From: Riemerella anatipestifer
GTDB lineage: Bacteria; Bacteroidota; Bacteroidia; Flavobacteriales; Weeksellaceae
Length of the DNA: 64,000 nucleotides
Direction: 5' to 3'
NCBI RefSeq assembly: GCF_035666175.1
Contig: NZ_CP142016.1
Coordinates: forward strand, 1,984,001 to 2,048,000
Shown one piece after another: positions 9,490 through 18,909 of the stretch; the first letter of the stretch is position 1; each line of letters begins with the position of its first letter. The notes beneath the pieces were generated by a model. It saw only the letters and a program-made list of their open reading frames with translations. It made no database searches and was not told the origin of the DNA. Position numbers and translations under genes: made by a program.

Positions 9490-9954
9490 ATGCTGAAAAA
9501 CATCTTACGGATTCAAATGACACTTTTTATAATGGTGTTTTTCCCCAAGGCACAACAGCTTCCTTTTGTGTCTTGGGAGGCATTTGATACTTTGAGGCTT
9601 TCTCAATCTAGAAATACTTTGGTGTTTGTTCATACCGATTGGTGCTCGGTCTGTAAGAAACAGATTAAAGATTTAGAACAAGCCCCTTCTTTACTTCGTT
9701 TACTCTCGGAGCGTGTTTACCTCTTGGATTTGAATGCAGAAAAAGAGAAACGAAGTCTTTCGTTTTTTGGTAAAATCTACCGTTATTATACCAGTGGAAG
9801 CACATCAGGGCTACACGAACTTGCGCATTATTTTTCGCCTCGCAGCCAAGTTTATCCTTTGTGGGTATTGTTGGATAAAGATGGAAGTATCTTAACAACC
9901 TATGAGGGCTATTGGTCTAAGGAGCAGCTTTCGGAACTTGTGGCATCATATTGA
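9490..9954 (+). CDS. Exported thioredoxin-like protein
   Basis: Small periplasmic thioredoxin-fold protein. A signal peptide runs to about residue 22 (ends PKAQQ), and the redox motif WCSVCK is at about residues 54-59, giving a CxxC active site preceded by the usual Trp. The region YPLWVLLDKDGSILTTYEGY near the end matches the cis-Pro strand and following hairpin. It is co-directional with the TonB receptor gene, whose plug also carries a CxxC, so a redox partnership during receptor biogenesis or metal release is conceivable; that is inference. Its 3' end overlaps the convergent GNAT gene by nine bases. Confidence 0.8.
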   Translation: MLKNILRIQMTLFIMVFFPKAQQLPFVSWEAFDTLRLSQSRNTLVFVHTDWCSVCKKQIKDLEQAPSLLRLLSERVYLLDLNAEKEKRSLSFFGKIYRYYTSGSTSGLHELAHYFSPRSQVYPLWVLLDKDGSILTTYEGYWSKEQLSELVASY

Positions 9955-10272
9955 GGGGAAGACATCGTCTAGGTGTTCCATTCTCATCATCACAGCACGA
10001 GCGTAGGAGCAATGCGGATAGATAGTCCATTGGTGTTCTCTAGCGAAGCTAATGGCTTCTTTTATTAGAGCTTTTCCTAAGCCTCGCCCTTCAAACTTCG
10101 GGAAAATGTTTACAAATGAAATGATGAGTTGTTGCTTTTCTGGTAGAATGGTATAGGTCAGCCTGCCTATTTCTTCGGTATCGTTAGACATACTTATAAA
10201 TCCGCCATTTCCTGTTTGGTTGTTCTTAAAATTCATTGTGTTTGTTTTGGTTTCAGTAGCAGCAAAATTCAT
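9946..10272 (-). CDS. Small GNAT-family N-acetyltransferase (YjdJ type)
   Basis: Compact acetyl-CoA-dependent acetyltransferase fold of about 90-108 residues. The acetyl-CoA loop is EGRGLGKALIKEAISFARE, followed by WTIYPHCSYARAVMMR, which is the classic signature of the short YjdJ/GNAT subfamily with an IxPxCxYA motif. An internal Met at residue 13 (MNFKNN) is an alternative start and would give about 96 residues, nearer the subfamily norm. Substrate unknown. It is convergent with the thioredoxin-like gene. Confidence 0.82.
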   Translation of the reverse strand: MNFAATETKTNTMNFKNNQTGNGGFISMSNDTEEIGRLTYTILPEKQQLIISFVNIFPKFEGRGLGKALIKEAISFAREHQWTIYPHCSYARAVMMRMEHLDDVFPSI

Positions 10273-10335
10273 GCAAACTGTTTTTTATCCACCACATTCC
10301 TGCGGAGGCTTTCCGTTTGGTAAATAATATTTGTT

Positions 10336-10343
10336 TAAATTTG
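10336..10343 (+). promoter_or_regulatory. -7 element TAAATTTG before the bacilliredoxin gene
   Basis: Matches TAnnTTTG; a TTTG lies 16 bases upstream (10316-10319), slightly closer than the usual 19. Confidence 0.55.
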
Positions 10344-10366
10344 TAGCCAAATAAAAAGAAATATTT

Positions 10367-10777
10367 ATGTATCCACAAGAATTAGTAATGCCAATGAAGG
10401 CAGAATTGACAGATAACGGGTTTAAAGATTTAACCACTCCCGAACTGGTAAACGAGGCTCTGAAGGCTTCTGGGACTACATTGCTTATGGTGAACTCGGT
10501 GTGCGGTTGTGCGGCGGGGGCTGCTAGACCAGGGGTGTTGTACTCTCTAAACGGAGATAAAAAACCAGATAATTTGGTAACTGTTTTTGCGGGGTTTGAC
10601 CTTGAGGCAGTCGTGGAGGCAAGAAGACACTTGGCGCCATTCCCACCATCATCGCCTTGTGTGGCTTTGTTCAAAGACGGCGAATTGGTGCATATGATAG
10701 AAAGACACCACATAGAGGGCAATCCGGCAGAAGCTATTGCAGCTAATCTGCAAGCGGCTTATGAAGAATATTGTTAA
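10367..10777 (+). CDS. BrxA/BrxB-family bacilliredoxin
   Basis: Thioredoxin-fold protein of the YphP/YqiW family, which removes bacillithiol or similar low-molecular-weight thiols from oxidised proteins in Firmicutes; the same family is common in Flavobacteriia. The signature MYPQELVMPMKAELTDNGF opens the protein and the redox centre VNSVCGCAAGAARPG (CGC motif) is at about residues 43-57. Length of 136 residues is typical. It has its own promoter motif and a terminator, so it is probably transcribed alone. ISRa1 copy 1 begins 71 bases after its stop, just beyond the terminator. Confidence 0.88.
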   Translation: MYPQELVMPMKAELTDNGFKDLTTPELVNEALKASGTTLLMVNSVCGCAAGAARPGVLYSLNGDKKPDNLVTVFAGFDLEAVVEARRHLAPFPPSSPCVALFKDGELVHMIERHHIEGNPAEAIAANLQAAYEEYC

Positions 10778-10806
10778 AGGAAATAAAAAAAACATTTGAC
10801 TAAAAA

Positions 10807-10844
10807 GAGTTATACTAATATAGAGTATAGCTCTTTTTATTTTT
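10807..10844 (+). terminator. Terminator after the bacilliredoxin gene
   Basis: AGAGTTATACT and AGTATAGCTCT form a near-perfect stem followed by a T-rich tract. The ISRa1 insertion falls immediately downstream. Confidence 0.7.
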
Positions 10845-10848
10845 AGTA

Positions 10849-11828
10849 ACTCGTTGTGCATTTTAAATAATACTGATTTTTAGATGATTTAATTTTCTTT
10901 GGAAGATAAATTTATTGATATATTGAATAACCGTTGCGGCGGTTATTTTACTGATTATCCTTGTTTTAAAGCCTTCAAAAGTTTTAGCATAGTTTCTTTT
11001 AATCATAAATTGGTCGCAAAGTTGAGAGAAAAATGTCTCAATTCGTTTTCGCTTTTTCTTGTACAATGAAAATTGAGGAATATAATCTTTCTGATTACTT
11101 CTCATTGGTGTATCTAATTTAATATTAGCATAGTTAAATAAATCTATTTGAACTTTTGCTGATAAATAGCCTCTATCTCCAATTAAAGTACAGTTTCGCA
11201 TTTGCTCACCACTATCTTTTAAATAGTGGATGTCGTGAACGGATGCAGGGCTTATATCAAAATTCTTAATCACACCATTTAAAGAACATACTGCGTGTAG
11301 TTTATAGCCATAGAAATATAATTTCTGTGAAGCACAATAACCATATGTTGGTGAAGAATAGGATTGCTCTTTACAAATTTTTGAACGAGTAGAACGAGCG
11401 TTTTCACAAACTTTCATTGGCATGCTATCAACGATAAAAATATCTTCAAACTCATTGAACTCCATCGAAATACGCTGTCTAATTTGCTCTGTTTGTAGGG
11501 ATAGTCTTCGTTTTCGCTTATTGTAAACACTTCTTTCAATTTTGTTTATCAGAGAGTTTGGCAATTTTCTAAATAACTGTAATTCGCTATCAATACTCAA
11601 GTATTCAGCAGTAATATTAAGACTTATGACTTCTAAATCACTCATTTTAGGTGTTCTTCTCTGATAACTAATCAGTTGATTTTCTGAAAAAAGTCCTAAA
11701 ACTTCCAAAATTCTTTCATATATTTGCTCTATGTTGTTCATTTATATCGTTTTATAGCAAAAACAATATACTGATTTTCAGTCTAATAAACAACTCTTGT
11801 TTTTTTCATTTCATAATGCACAACGGGT
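10849..11828 (-). mobile_element. ISRa1-like IS982-family element, copy 1
   Basis: A complete 980-bp element. The terminal inverted repeats are ACTCGTTGTGCATT at the transposase 3' side and ACCCGTTGTGCATT at the 5' side (one mismatch). It is flanked by a perfect 8-bp target duplication, TTTTAGTA, at 10841-10848 and 11829-11836, so this is an undisturbed simple insertion into intergenic DNA. Confidence 0.95.
10863..11741 (-). CDS. IS982-family transposase (copy 1)
   Basis: A DDE-type transposase of 292 residues that moves the surrounding element. The catalytic triad is readable as D105 (FIVDSMPMK), D189 (LIGDRGYLS) and E235 (KRIETFFSQ). The 3' motif RIETFFSQLCDQF is characteristic of IS982. 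Sequence variant at diagnostic positions: I4, S177, T236, Y251. The gene is intact and probably functional. Confidence 0.95.
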   Translation of the reverse strand: MNNIEQIYERILEVLGLFSENQLISYQRRTPKMSDLEVISLNITAEYLSIDSELQLFRKLPNSLINKIERSVYNKRKRRLSLQTEQIRQRISMEFNEFEDIFIVDSMPMKVCENARSTRSKICKEQSYSSPTYGYCASQKLYFYGYKLHAVCSLNGVIKNFDISPASVHDIHYLKDSGEQMRNCTLIGDRGYLSAKVQIDLFNYANIKLDTPMRSNQKDYIPQFSLYKKKRKRIETFFSQLCDQFMIKRNYAKTFEGFKTRIISKITAATVIQYINKFIFQRKLNHLKISII

Positions 11829-11836
11829 TTTTAGTA

Positions 11837-12373
11837 GGATTTTTTATCACGCAGAAAAAAGCGACGGGGTAGAGTTTTTTTAGTGTTTAGAGTTTGAACT
11901 AATTTAAGTCCCATTTTTACATAATAATATAGTTGCTTTTTTTTGTTTTGTTGTAAGTTTTTAGTTCTGTTTTTGTTGTTTTTTTGTTTGTATTTTATTG
12001 TTAATATTTGGTTTTTAAAGTATTTTATTTTGTTTTAAATTTATTTTTCAGTATATATTTGTTTTTTTTATGTTTATTTTGAGATAAATTCAGTATAATT
12101 TACTTATTTTTAGTATAAGTGTTTTTATTTTGGTTTTTTATAGTATGTTTGTAGAGTAAAGTGATGTTTAAATTATTTAATTATAAAAAGATATTAGATG
12201 TTAAATTAGGGGTAACTTCCCAAAGTCGTTATCTAATTGCGACACCAAATAAAGATTAGATGAGTGCATTATGAGTGCTTCCGAAAATCATAAGAGTAGG
12301 AATGAAAAAAAATGATACTTGAATCAAAGAGTATTTTTAGCTTGATTCTATTAACAATAAAAACAAAAATATT
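11837..12373. other. AT-rich gene-free region with a probable long 5' leader
   Basis: I see no gene here. The first part is an extremely T-rich tract. TATGTTTG at 12144-12151 fits the -7 consensus on the plus strand and would give a leader of over 200 bases for the gene at 12374; the leader portion 12200-12320 is less AT-rich and may fold. No known riboswitch class is recognised. Confidence 0.4.
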
Positions 12374-12859
12374 ATGAAAAATTTATTAAAATTAATTACA
12401 GTTTTCGCAATTTCAATTTCAGCTTTAACTTTTGCAAAAGAAAGTAATAATGAACCTAAAAACGGAATAGAGGTTACTCTTAAAGAAAGAAATGGTAAAA
12501 AGTCTATTGTAACCGAAGAAGAGTATAATGCGGCTTCGGAGTTTACTAAAAGAATGATAAATCAGATTGATGGAGCAGTTGCAGCTTTGGAAGTGCTTAA
12601 AGATAATCCAGATAATGCTGACTTGGAGGCAATTGTTACTATAAGTAAAAATAAGAATGATAAATTTAGAAACGCTATTTTAATTTCTAAGCCTGAAAGT
12701 AGCAAACCATTAGAGGTACAACATGGCTTTTGCACAGTATGCGGCGTTAGAAGTGCATACAAATGTTTGTCAAAAATAAATGCTGATAACTCTCTAGGAG
12801 ATGAATTTGACGTTCATGTGAAAAGACAAGGCGACGGGTGTGTAAAAGTTTATTGGTAA
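12374..12859 (+). CDS. Small exported protein of unknown function with C-terminal Cys residues
   Basis: A protein of 161 residues with a signal peptide (about 1-21, ending LTFAKES). The middle is charged and helical. The C-terminal 45 residues hold four Cys in the pattern FCTVCGVRSAYKC...GDGCVKVYW, suggesting a small disulfide-bonded domain after export. I do not recognise a family. It is followed by a terminator and then by a GLPGLI-family gene, an arrangement resembling the Cys-rich exported protein plus GLPGLI gene at 20.7-23 kb. Confidence 0.75.
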   Translation: MKNLLKLITVFAISISALTFAKESNNEPKNGIEVTLKERNGKKSIVTEEEYNAASEFTKRMINQIDGAVAALEVLKDNPDNADLEAIVTISKNKNDKFRNAILISKPESSKPLEVQHGFCTVCGVRSAYKCLSKINADNSLGDEFDVHVKRQGDGCVKVYW

Positions 12860-12869
12860 AATACATAGA

Positions 12870-12893
12870 AGAGAGGGAACTCCCTCTCTCTTT
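12870..12893 (+). terminator. Terminator hairpin between exported-protein genes
   Basis: GAGAGGG and CCCTCTC pair around a 4-base loop, followed by a short T-rich tract. It may attenuate rather than stop transcription into the next gene, which starts 22 bases later without a visible promoter. Confidence 0.6.
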
Positions 12894-12914
12894 ATATTCT
12901 TAAATTAAAAATAT

Positions 12915-13598
12915 ATGAAAAATATAATTATACTTATTTACCTTTTTGTGTGTTCTAGTTGGTATTCGCAGATTGCAAGTGTTGAATATTTGGTAGAAAA
13001 ACAGGATTTGAAACAAAAGTTTGTTCTTGATATAAGGGATAAGAAATCGTATTTTTATTCTAATGAGTATTGTGAAAATAACCACGATGAGATTTTTAAT
13101 TTTGTAATTATAGAGGCAAATCAGGGGAATAATGTATTTTTATTTCACGACCAGCTAGAGGATTTAAGGGTGTATTTCTCGCAACCAATAGATTTGGTTT
13201 GGCAACTTGATAAAGAAACAAAGACGGTAGAAAATGTAATACTTTATAAAGCAACTACGATTTACAAGAATAAAAAATGGACGGCTTGGTATAATAACGA
13301 AACCCCTATCAATAGCGGTCCTTTTGTTTTTGGAAAGTTGCCAGGGCTGATATATGAAGTGGCGACTGATGGGCTTAAAATTTCGCTAACGGGTTTGAGT
13401 AAGAGTAATAAAAATTGCTTTCAAATTCTAAAAAAAGAAGAGCGTATTGATAAGGAAAGCTATGATAAATACAATAGTGATTTCTTGAAAAAATTGAAAG
13501 AGGGATATCGTAAAAATACTAATGTTTTTGATGGTATTACTATAGAAGCTCTGTTAGAAGAGTCGCAGAAAAAAGATTTATTTAGAGAATACCTATAA
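12915..13598 (+). CDS. GLPGLI family protein
   Basis: Exported protein of a Bacteroidetes-specific family named after its GLPGLI motif; function unknown. It has a signal peptide (about residues 1-19, MKNIIILIYLFVCSSWYSQ) and the family signature TAWYNNETPINSGPFVFGKLPGLIYEV at about residues 117-143, including the preceding aromatic W-Y and the GP-x-x-F element. At 227 residues it has typical family length. It is probably expressed with the upstream exported protein. Confidence 0.85.
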   Translation: MKNIIILIYLFVCSSWYSQIASVEYLVEKQDLKQKFVLDIRDKKSYFYSNEYCENNHDEIFNFVIIEANQGNNVFLFHDQLEDLRVYFSQPIDLVWQLDKETKTVENVILYKATTIYKNKKWTAWYNNETPINSGPFVFGKLPGLIYEVATDGLKISLTGLSKSNKNCFQILKKEERIDKESYDKYNSDFLKKLKEGYRKNTNVFDGITIEALLEESQKKDLFREYL

Positions 13599-14013
13599 TG
13601 CTCCCTTCTTTGCATAAAGGAAGGGGTAGAAATATAGATGAGTGTGTTTATATGGGTTAGCTTTAGGGCTATTGTTCTTTAATGTCATTTGCTAAAACCC
13701 TAAGAATCATTAGCTAGGCTATTGCAAGTTTGCAAAAAATAACTATCTTTGGAGGGCGAGGCAGGAGGAAATACAAATAGTCTTGTTGAAATCTTAATTC
13801 AGAATAGGTAGATACTTAATACCAGTGGAGGTTTTGTAGCTGCAGTGTTGTTTTGCCTTTATCACAAGTGAGGTTTTAAAGAAACAAGTCAGATTCTATT
13901 CAAAATCAGTGGAGGGTTGGTTCAAACAGCAATGTTTGTTTTAAAAACATAGCGTTTTTGTATTGTTTAGGGGTTAAATGTTATTTTTTGTCTAATAAAA
14001 AAGTGAAATAGTT
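13599..14013. other. Gene-free leader region with promoter and short direct repeats
   Basis: No coding potential is seen. A hairpin at 13601-13625 (CCTTCTTT with AAAGGAAGG, one bulge) may end the GLPGLI transcript. TATCTTTG at 13744-13751, with ATTG 19 bases upstream (13721-13724), looks like a promoter for the DUF6261 gene and would give a leader of about 250 bases. Within this leader CAGTGGAGG occurs twice (near 13823 and 13909). The meaning of the repeat is unknown. Confidence 0.45.
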
Positions 14014-14721
14014 ATGAAAATTACATTGAGAAAACTTAATACTAAAGATTTAGCCACTCTGGCTCAAAGAGTCATAAACTCTTCTACCAATGGCAAATAT
14101 AAGATTGCGGAGAGCCTCCCTTTGCTCACAGAACTAGAGGAGATGTACCAAATCTACGATGGAGCTTATACCAAACTCACCTTTAGTGGCAAAGGTAAAG
14201 CGGTGGCTCAAGCCGATAAGGAGCGAGATGAGATTTATAAAAACCTAAAAGCCTTTTTGGTAGGGTACAGAAGACTTGCCTTAGCTCCTCATAGTGCAGA
14301 TGCAGACGCACTCTACAAAGTGCTAGAAGGTTTTGGGATAGATATAGACCGCCTAAGCTATTCGGCAGAAACGGCACAAATGAAGAAGCTCATAGAAGCT
14401 CTCGACGAAAAAGAAAACAAAGACCGTTTGGGGAGGTTGGGGATTTCGGCAGTGCTAGACGATATGAAAGCCAAACAAACCGCTTTTGAAACACTGTTTG
14501 CCGAACAGGCAGAAGCCAATGCCGAACTTAGACAAGTGGCAAGTGCATCTTCTCTTAGAAGAGATTTAGAACAAAGGCTAAAGACTTATCTAGATTTTGT
14601 TACTATAATGAAAAAAAGAGCAGAATGGTCTGCTCTCTATGCCGATTTAAACGAGCTGGTAAAAGCCGCTAAAAATAGTACCCTTGCGACTTCGGTAAAA
14701 CCAGAAACGCCTAAAAATTAG
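14014..14721 (+). CDS. DUF6261 family protein
   Basis: Cytoplasmic all-helical protein of 235 residues. The opening MKITLRKLNTKDLATLAQRVINSS and the segment LAPHSADADALYKVLEGFG are what I associate with DUF6261, a family common in Bacteroidetes and often present in several copies. No catalytic motif is visible and function is unknown. It ends at a double terminator, facing hemE. Confidence 0.72.
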   Translation: MKITLRKLNTKDLATLAQRVINSSTNGKYKIAESLPLLTELEEMYQIYDGAYTKLTFSGKGKAVAQADKERDEIYKNLKAFLVGYRRLALAPHSADADALYKVLEGFGIDIDRLSYSAETAQMKKLIEALDEKENKDRLGRLGISAVLDDMKAKQTAFETLFAEQAEANAELRQVASASSLRRDLEQRLKTYLDFVTIMKKRAEWSALYADLNELVKAAKNSTLATSVKPETPKN

Positions 14722-14790
14722 TTGGTAACCTACTAATTGTTTTTTCATTTACTTTTTTTGCCCCCTAGACGCTGTTATAGTTCTAGGGGG
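14716..14790. terminator. Bidirectional terminators between the DUF6261 gene and hemE
   Basis: Two hairpins: AATTAGT...ACTAATT (14716-14738) followed by a T run serves the plus strand. CCCCCTAGA...TCTAGGGGG (14761-14790, perfect 9-bp stem) has an A-rich tract on its left, so it ends the minus-strand haem operon. Confidence 0.8.
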
Positions 14791-14799
14791 ATTTTCAGT

Positions 14800-15825
14800 T
14801 TATTCTTTCCAATCTACCACCGCACGAACAAAGGCTTCGGCGTTTTCTACTGGGATATTAGGTAAGATACCGTGCCCTAGATTTACAATGTAGCGGTCTT
14901 TGCCAAATCGGCGTATCATATTATCTACCATTTTTCTGATGGTTTCTGGAGTCGAATGCAAACGAGCAGGGTCAAAGTTACCTTGCAGTGTCATCGTGTG
15001 ATTGGTGTAAGTTCTTGCCAATTCGGGAGTGATGGTCCAGTCTACTCCCAAAGCAGAGGCTTTAGAGAACGTCATTTCCTCCAATGCAAACCAGCATCCT
15101 TTACCAAATACTACCACGTGGGTTAAAGGGCTAAGTGCCTCTACAATCTGCTGAATATACTGCCACGAAAATTCCTGATAATCTTCTGGAGAAAGCATAC
15201 CTCCCCAAGAATCAAATATTTGAACGGCAGATACGCCCTTCTCTACCTTTCTTTTAAGATAAGCAATAGTGGTATCCGTAATTTTTTGTAACAGCAAATG
15301 TGCCGCCTCGGGTTGTTGGAAACAGAAAGACTTAGCCACATCAAAGGCTTTGCTGCCTTTGCCCTCTACACAGTAGCAAAGTATCGTCCAAGGGCTTCCT
15401 GCAAAGCCTATAAGCGGAATTTCATTATCTAGTTTTTGTAGTGTAAGCTCTATGGAATCAAAAACATAGCCCAGAAGCTCATTAACATCAGGTATCTCTA
15501 TAGCTTCTACTTGTTCCTTAGTTCTTATAGGCGTTTCTAGCCAAGGTCCTACACTTTCTTTCATTTGGAAATCTAAGCCCATCGCTTGAGGTACTACTAA
15601 AATATCCGAGAACAAAATAGCAGCATCTAGCGGAAATCTCTTAATAGGCATTAAAGTAATGTCCGATGCTAATTCTGGCGTTTGGCATCTAGTGAAGAAA
15701 TCATACTTATCTCTCAAGGCACGAAATTCAGGCAAAAATCTCCCTGCCTGTCGCATCATCCACACAGGAGGTCTTTCTACTGATTCTCCACGCAAGGCTT
15801 TTAGATATAAATCATTCTTTATCAT
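14800..15825 (-). CDS. hemE: Uroporphyrinogen decarboxylase
   Basis: Converts uroporphyrinogen III to coproporphyrinogen III in haem synthesis, in the cytoplasm. The family signature [24 protein letters not shown] (about residues 18-41) and the catalytic Asp loop [13 protein letters not shown] are intact, as is the C-terminal [19 protein letters not shown]. Length of 341 residues is normal. It is last in the minus-strand order hemA-hemC-hemD-hemE. Confidence 0.95.
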   Translation of the reverse strand: MIKNDLYLKALRGESVERPPVWMMRQAGRFLPEFRALRDKYDFFTRCQTPELASDITLMPIKRFPLDAAILFSDILVVPQAMGLDFQMKESVGPWLETPIRTKEQVEAIEIPDVNELLGYVFDSIELTLQKLDNEIPLIGFAGSPWTILCYCVEGKGSKAFDVAKSFCFQQPEAAHLLLQKITDTTIAYLKRKVEKGVSAVQIFDSWGGMLSPEDYQEFSWQYIQQIVEALSPLTHVVVFGKGCWFALEEMTFSKASALGVDWTITPELARTYTNHTMTLQGNFDPARLHSTPETIRKMVDNMIRRFGKDRYIVNLGHGILPNIPVENAEAFVRAVVDWKE

Positions 15826-15848
15826 ATTTTATTATTTTTTTAAGTTGG

Positions 15849-16508
15849 TTAGACTACCGATTTTACTAGACTAAGCAAATCGTTGAGGTTTTGCTTGGTG
15901 CTAATTATAGGTTTCTGTGAGGTGTATTTTGCCACTTCCAAAGCGGTGGTATTTCCTATACAAAAGATCACTTCATCGGTTGTAGAATTATTTTTTACAA
16001 AGCTACGAACTCCACTTGGACTAAAAAAAACTAAAGCATCATATTTTTTGTTAAGAGTAGGGTATAGAAGTTCGGTTTCGTAAACTATTTTTTTTATATA
16101 ATTCGCATTGTGATTAGTGATGCTTTTTTCTAAAGTATCCAGTGCAAGGTTGCCACAAAAGTGAACAAAATCAGAATTATCCCATTGCTGTTGAAGTATA
16201 AACGAGGCTAATTCTTCGGCATTCTTAGCCGTATGTAGAGTTTTGATGCCTTTTTCTGCAAGTTTACTTTCAGTTTTGCCACCTACACAAATCACAGATG
16301 AATGAGGTGCATCAAAACCGTTTTTAAAAAAGCCTTCCACCCCATTTGCACTAGTGAATATAAGTGTTTTATGATGCAGACTAATCTTTTCGGTATTGAT
16401 GAATTTAATTCTAATAAAATCTTTGGTATCAACCTCTAGTCCTTCGTTTAGAAGGAGTTGGCGTTTTTCAGGATTGATTTCCTTAGTTAAGAGAATAGAA
16501 TTAGCCAT
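15849..16508 (-). CDS. hemD: Uroporphyrinogen-III synthase
   Basis: Cyclises hydroxymethylbilane to uroporphyrinogen III. HemD diverges strongly between species, and the call rests on fold-typical features (LLTKEINPEKRQLL at the start, IFTSANGVEGFF, LVFFSPSGVRSF, then CIGNTTALEVAK) together with its place between hemC and hemE. At 219 residues it is near the lower end of the family range of about 220-260. It lies 11 bases after hemC and 23 before hemE. Confidence 0.85.
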   Translation of the reverse strand: MANSILLTKEINPEKRQLLLNEGLEVDTKDFIRIKFINTEKISLHHKTLIFTSANGVEGFFKNGFDAPHSSVICVGGKTESKLAEKGIKTLHTAKNAEELASFILQQQWDNSDFVHFCGNLALDTLEKSITNHNANYIKKIVYETELLYPTLNKKYDALVFFSPSGVRSFVKNNSTTDEVIFCIGNTTALEVAKYTSQKPIISTKQNLNDLLSLVKSVV

Positions 16509-16519
16509 TAAAAAAGAGT

Positions 16520-17440
16520 TTAAAGTTCTTTTTTAATTTCGTCCATTATAGCTTTACCTCCATTAGCTAGGAGTTTATCGGCGAGTTCATTACCGAAGTT
16601 TCTTTCTTGTTTCCACGCAAAAGTTTCATTAAGTTCAAGGCACTCTTTTCCGTTCAATGAGCATAATCTCCCTTGGAACTTAATTTCTTCCTCATTAAAT
16701 TCTGCAAAAGCTCCGATTGGTGCTGTACAACCGCCTTCTAATCTATTCAAAAATTGGCGTTCTATTTCCACGCATACTTGGGTCTGATGGAGGTTGATGG
16801 TTTTCACAATTTCGTTGATTTCGGTATTATCGGTATGTCCTGCTACGGTAACCACCCCTTGCGAAGGAGCCGAAATCATAAATGGTAAATGTTCGTACGG
16901 AATATCTAGTGCCATTCTCTTAAGACCAGCTAAAGAAAATAGTGTTGCATCTGCGATGCCGTCTTCTAGTTTTTGCAGTCGAGTTTGTACATTACCTCTA
17001 ATATCCGAAAATTCGGTATTTGGGTATTGTTTTAACCAAAAGGCTCTTCTACGAAGGCTACTAGTCGCTATTTTGAGTTCTTCCAGCGGTTTATCTTTAG
17101 CGTTGCTACTCCTTACTAATACATCTTGTGGATAGTCTCTTTCTAAGTAGGCTATCAGTTCTATATTTTGAGGTAGTTGTGTAGGGACATCTTTAAGAGA
17201 ATGTACTGCTATATCTATTTGTTTATTGAGTAGGGCAATATCTAAATCTTTAGTGAAAACACCTGTAATGCCTAAAGAATAAAGCGGTTGAGTTAAATTT
17301 TTATCACCAGACGAAACTATAGGTACAATTTCAGTAGCATAGTTTTTTTGCTCCAAAGCTGTTGCCACTTCCTTAGCTTGCCATAAAGCTAAAGGTGAAT
17401 TTCGGGTGCCTATTTTAATGGTGTTTTTCATTAAACTCAT
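16520..17440 (-). CDS. hemC: Porphobilinogen deaminase (hydroxymethylbilane synthase)
   Basis: Polymerises four porphobilinogen units on a dipyrromethane cofactor. The start IGTRNSPLALWQAKEVATAL, the phosphate-binding HSLKDVPTQLP and the cofactor-attachment Cys in LNRLEGGCTAPIGAF (about residues 229-243) are all present. The start used overlaps hemA by 26 bases; an internal Met at residue 4 is equally possible. Confidence 0.95.
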   Translation of the reverse strand: MSLMKNTIKIGTRNSPLALWQAKEVATALEQKNYATEIVPIVSSGDKNLTQPLYSLGITGVFTKDLDIALLNKQIDIAVHSLKDVPTQLPQNIELIAYLERDYPQDVLVRSSNAKDKPLEELKIATSSLRRRAFWLKQYPNTEFSDIRGNVQTRLQKLEDGIADATLFSLAGLKRMALDIPYEHLPFMISAPSQGVVTVAGHTDNTEINEIVKTINLHQTQVCVEIERQFLNRLEGGCTAPIGAFAEFNEEEIKFQGRLCSLNGKECLELNETFAWKQERNFGNELADKLLANGGKAIMDEIKKEL

Positions 17441-18692
17441 CTATTGGTTGTTGTACAAAAATGTCGTTCATTAGCTTAGAGATTTCCTCTGCTTTCATTG
17501 GATTATCTATGATGAACTTTGCAAATCTGTTAGTGATTTTTTGGATAATTTTATTGCTTAGTTCCATATCCTCTATACCTATGTATTTGTGTTTGCGGTA
17601 GAAATGGTGCATTTCGTTTTCTTCTATTTTCTTTAAAGAAGATTTGAAATGAAGAATATTAGGAGTGTATTTTCTTTTCTTCTCCCACTCTAAAAACTCT
17701 TTTCCCATTTCCTTGATAATCCTTTCCGCTTTAGGGATTTCCTTTTTTCTAATTTCTAAGGTTTCCTGTATTTTTTCAGAAAGTTTATCCACATCTATCA
17801 GCTCCACCAAAGGAAGTTCCTCTACGGATTTATCTACATTATGAGGAATAGCAAGGTCTATGACTAGCATTTCTTTACCTTCTGGTAAATCTTCTCTGTT
17901 AATAATGGGTTTAGATGCTCCTGTAGCTACAATTAGAATGTCTGTGTTAGAAATTTCTTCTTTAACATTAGAAAAATCGGTGTACGGGATTCCAAATTTA
18001 TCAGCTACTATTTTAGCATTTTCTAGAGTTCGGTTAGCTATTTTAACCTTTGGGCGGTAGAGGTGTTTCATGAGATTTTCTACCGTATTTTGTCCAATTT
18101 CGCCTATCCCTAAGAGCAAAATGTTTTTATCTTGAAGTTGCGTTTTATGGTTGAGAATATAATGTACCGCAGCGTAAGAAACCGAAGCCGCACCATTGCT
18201 AATTCCTGTCTGATTTTTAATCTTTTTTGAAATCTGAATGGCATAGTTAATGGCTCTCTCCATATAGGAGTTGGTAGTTCTTTTGTAAGTTTTAAATCTA
18301 GAATAAGCCTTTTTGATCTGAGAAATAATTTCAAAATCGCCTAATATTTGGCTTTCTAAGCCTGCTGCCACACGAAAAAGATGATTGAGGGCATCTTCTC
18401 CTTTTTTGACATCACAGTATTTTATAAACTCTACTAAATCTACTCCTACAATGTCACAAAAAAGCTGTGCTACAAACATATAGTTATGGCTAGTGGTGTA
18501 GATTTCTGTTCTATTACATGTAGAAACCACAAAAGCATCACCCATATTTTTCTCATGAATTTTATTGACAAAATCCTGTATATGTTCATCAAAAAAAGCA
18601 AATCTACCACGAGTTTCCGTATCAGCCTTTTCGAAGCTAATACTAAGCACTGTGAAGTGTGCAGTCTTATATGAGCTATTTGGGAAATGCAT
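17415..18692 (-). CDS. hemA: Glutamyl-tRNA reductase
   Basis: First committed enzyme of the C5 haem pathway, reducing glutamyl-tRNA to glutamate-1-semialdehyde. The catalytic Cys is in VVSTCNRTEIYT, the substrate-binding region is GLESQILGDFEIISQIKKAY, and the NADPH-binding motif is LLLGIGEIGQNTVENL. A longer frame could begin at a TTG at 18710, but that TTG is part of the -7 promoter box, so I place the start at the ATG at 18692 (425 aa). It leads the haem operon. Confidence 0.93.
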   Translation of the reverse strand: MHFPNSSYKTAHFTVLSISFEKADTETRGRFAFFDEHIQDFVNKIHEKNMGDAFVVSTCNRTEIYTTSHNYMFVAQLFCDIVGVDLVEFIKYCDVKKGEDALNHLFRVAAGLESQILGDFEIISQIKKAYSRFKTYKRTTNSYMERAINYAIQISKKIKNQTGISNGAASVSYAAVHYILNHKTQLQDKNILLLGIGEIGQNTVENLMKHLYRPKVKIANRTLENAKIVADKFGIPYTDFSNVKEEISNTDILIVATGASKPIINREDLPEGKEMLVIDLAIPHNVDKSVEELPLVELIDVDKLSEKIQETLEIRKKEIPKAERIIKEMGKEFLEWEKKRKYTPNILHFKSSLKKIEENEMHHFYRKHKYIGIEDMELSNKIIQKITNRFAKFIIDNPMKAEEISKLMNDIFVQQPIDEFNEKHH

Positions 18693-18707
18693 AAGTTTAT
18701 GAGACTG

Positions 18708-18715
18708 CAAATTTA
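18708..18715 (-). promoter_or_regulatory. -7 element TAAATTTG for the hemACDE operon
   Basis: Reads TAAATTTG on the minus strand, a perfect TAnnTTTG match, about 16 bases before the hemA ATG, implying a very short leader. No clear TTTG -33 box. Confidence 0.6.
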
Positions 18716-18909
18716 CAGTTTTTTTCTGGTTTGGTAAAAACTTTAAAGTAGAGTAAGGAAACTAAATTTCTCTAATCAAGTTATTTGGAATGAATCTTAA
18801 TTGGGGTTGTCAATTAGAATTGTTGTGGATTTTCAATTAGCTTGCTTATTGGAGTAGAATATTTTTTCAAAAAACATTATATTTGTCATACCATATTAGC
18901 CTATAGAAA

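Noticed and set aside
10285..10722. A 145-codon minus-strand frame opposite the bacilliredoxin gene
   Set aside because: The plus-strand product has all family motifs, so the antisense frame is a shadow.
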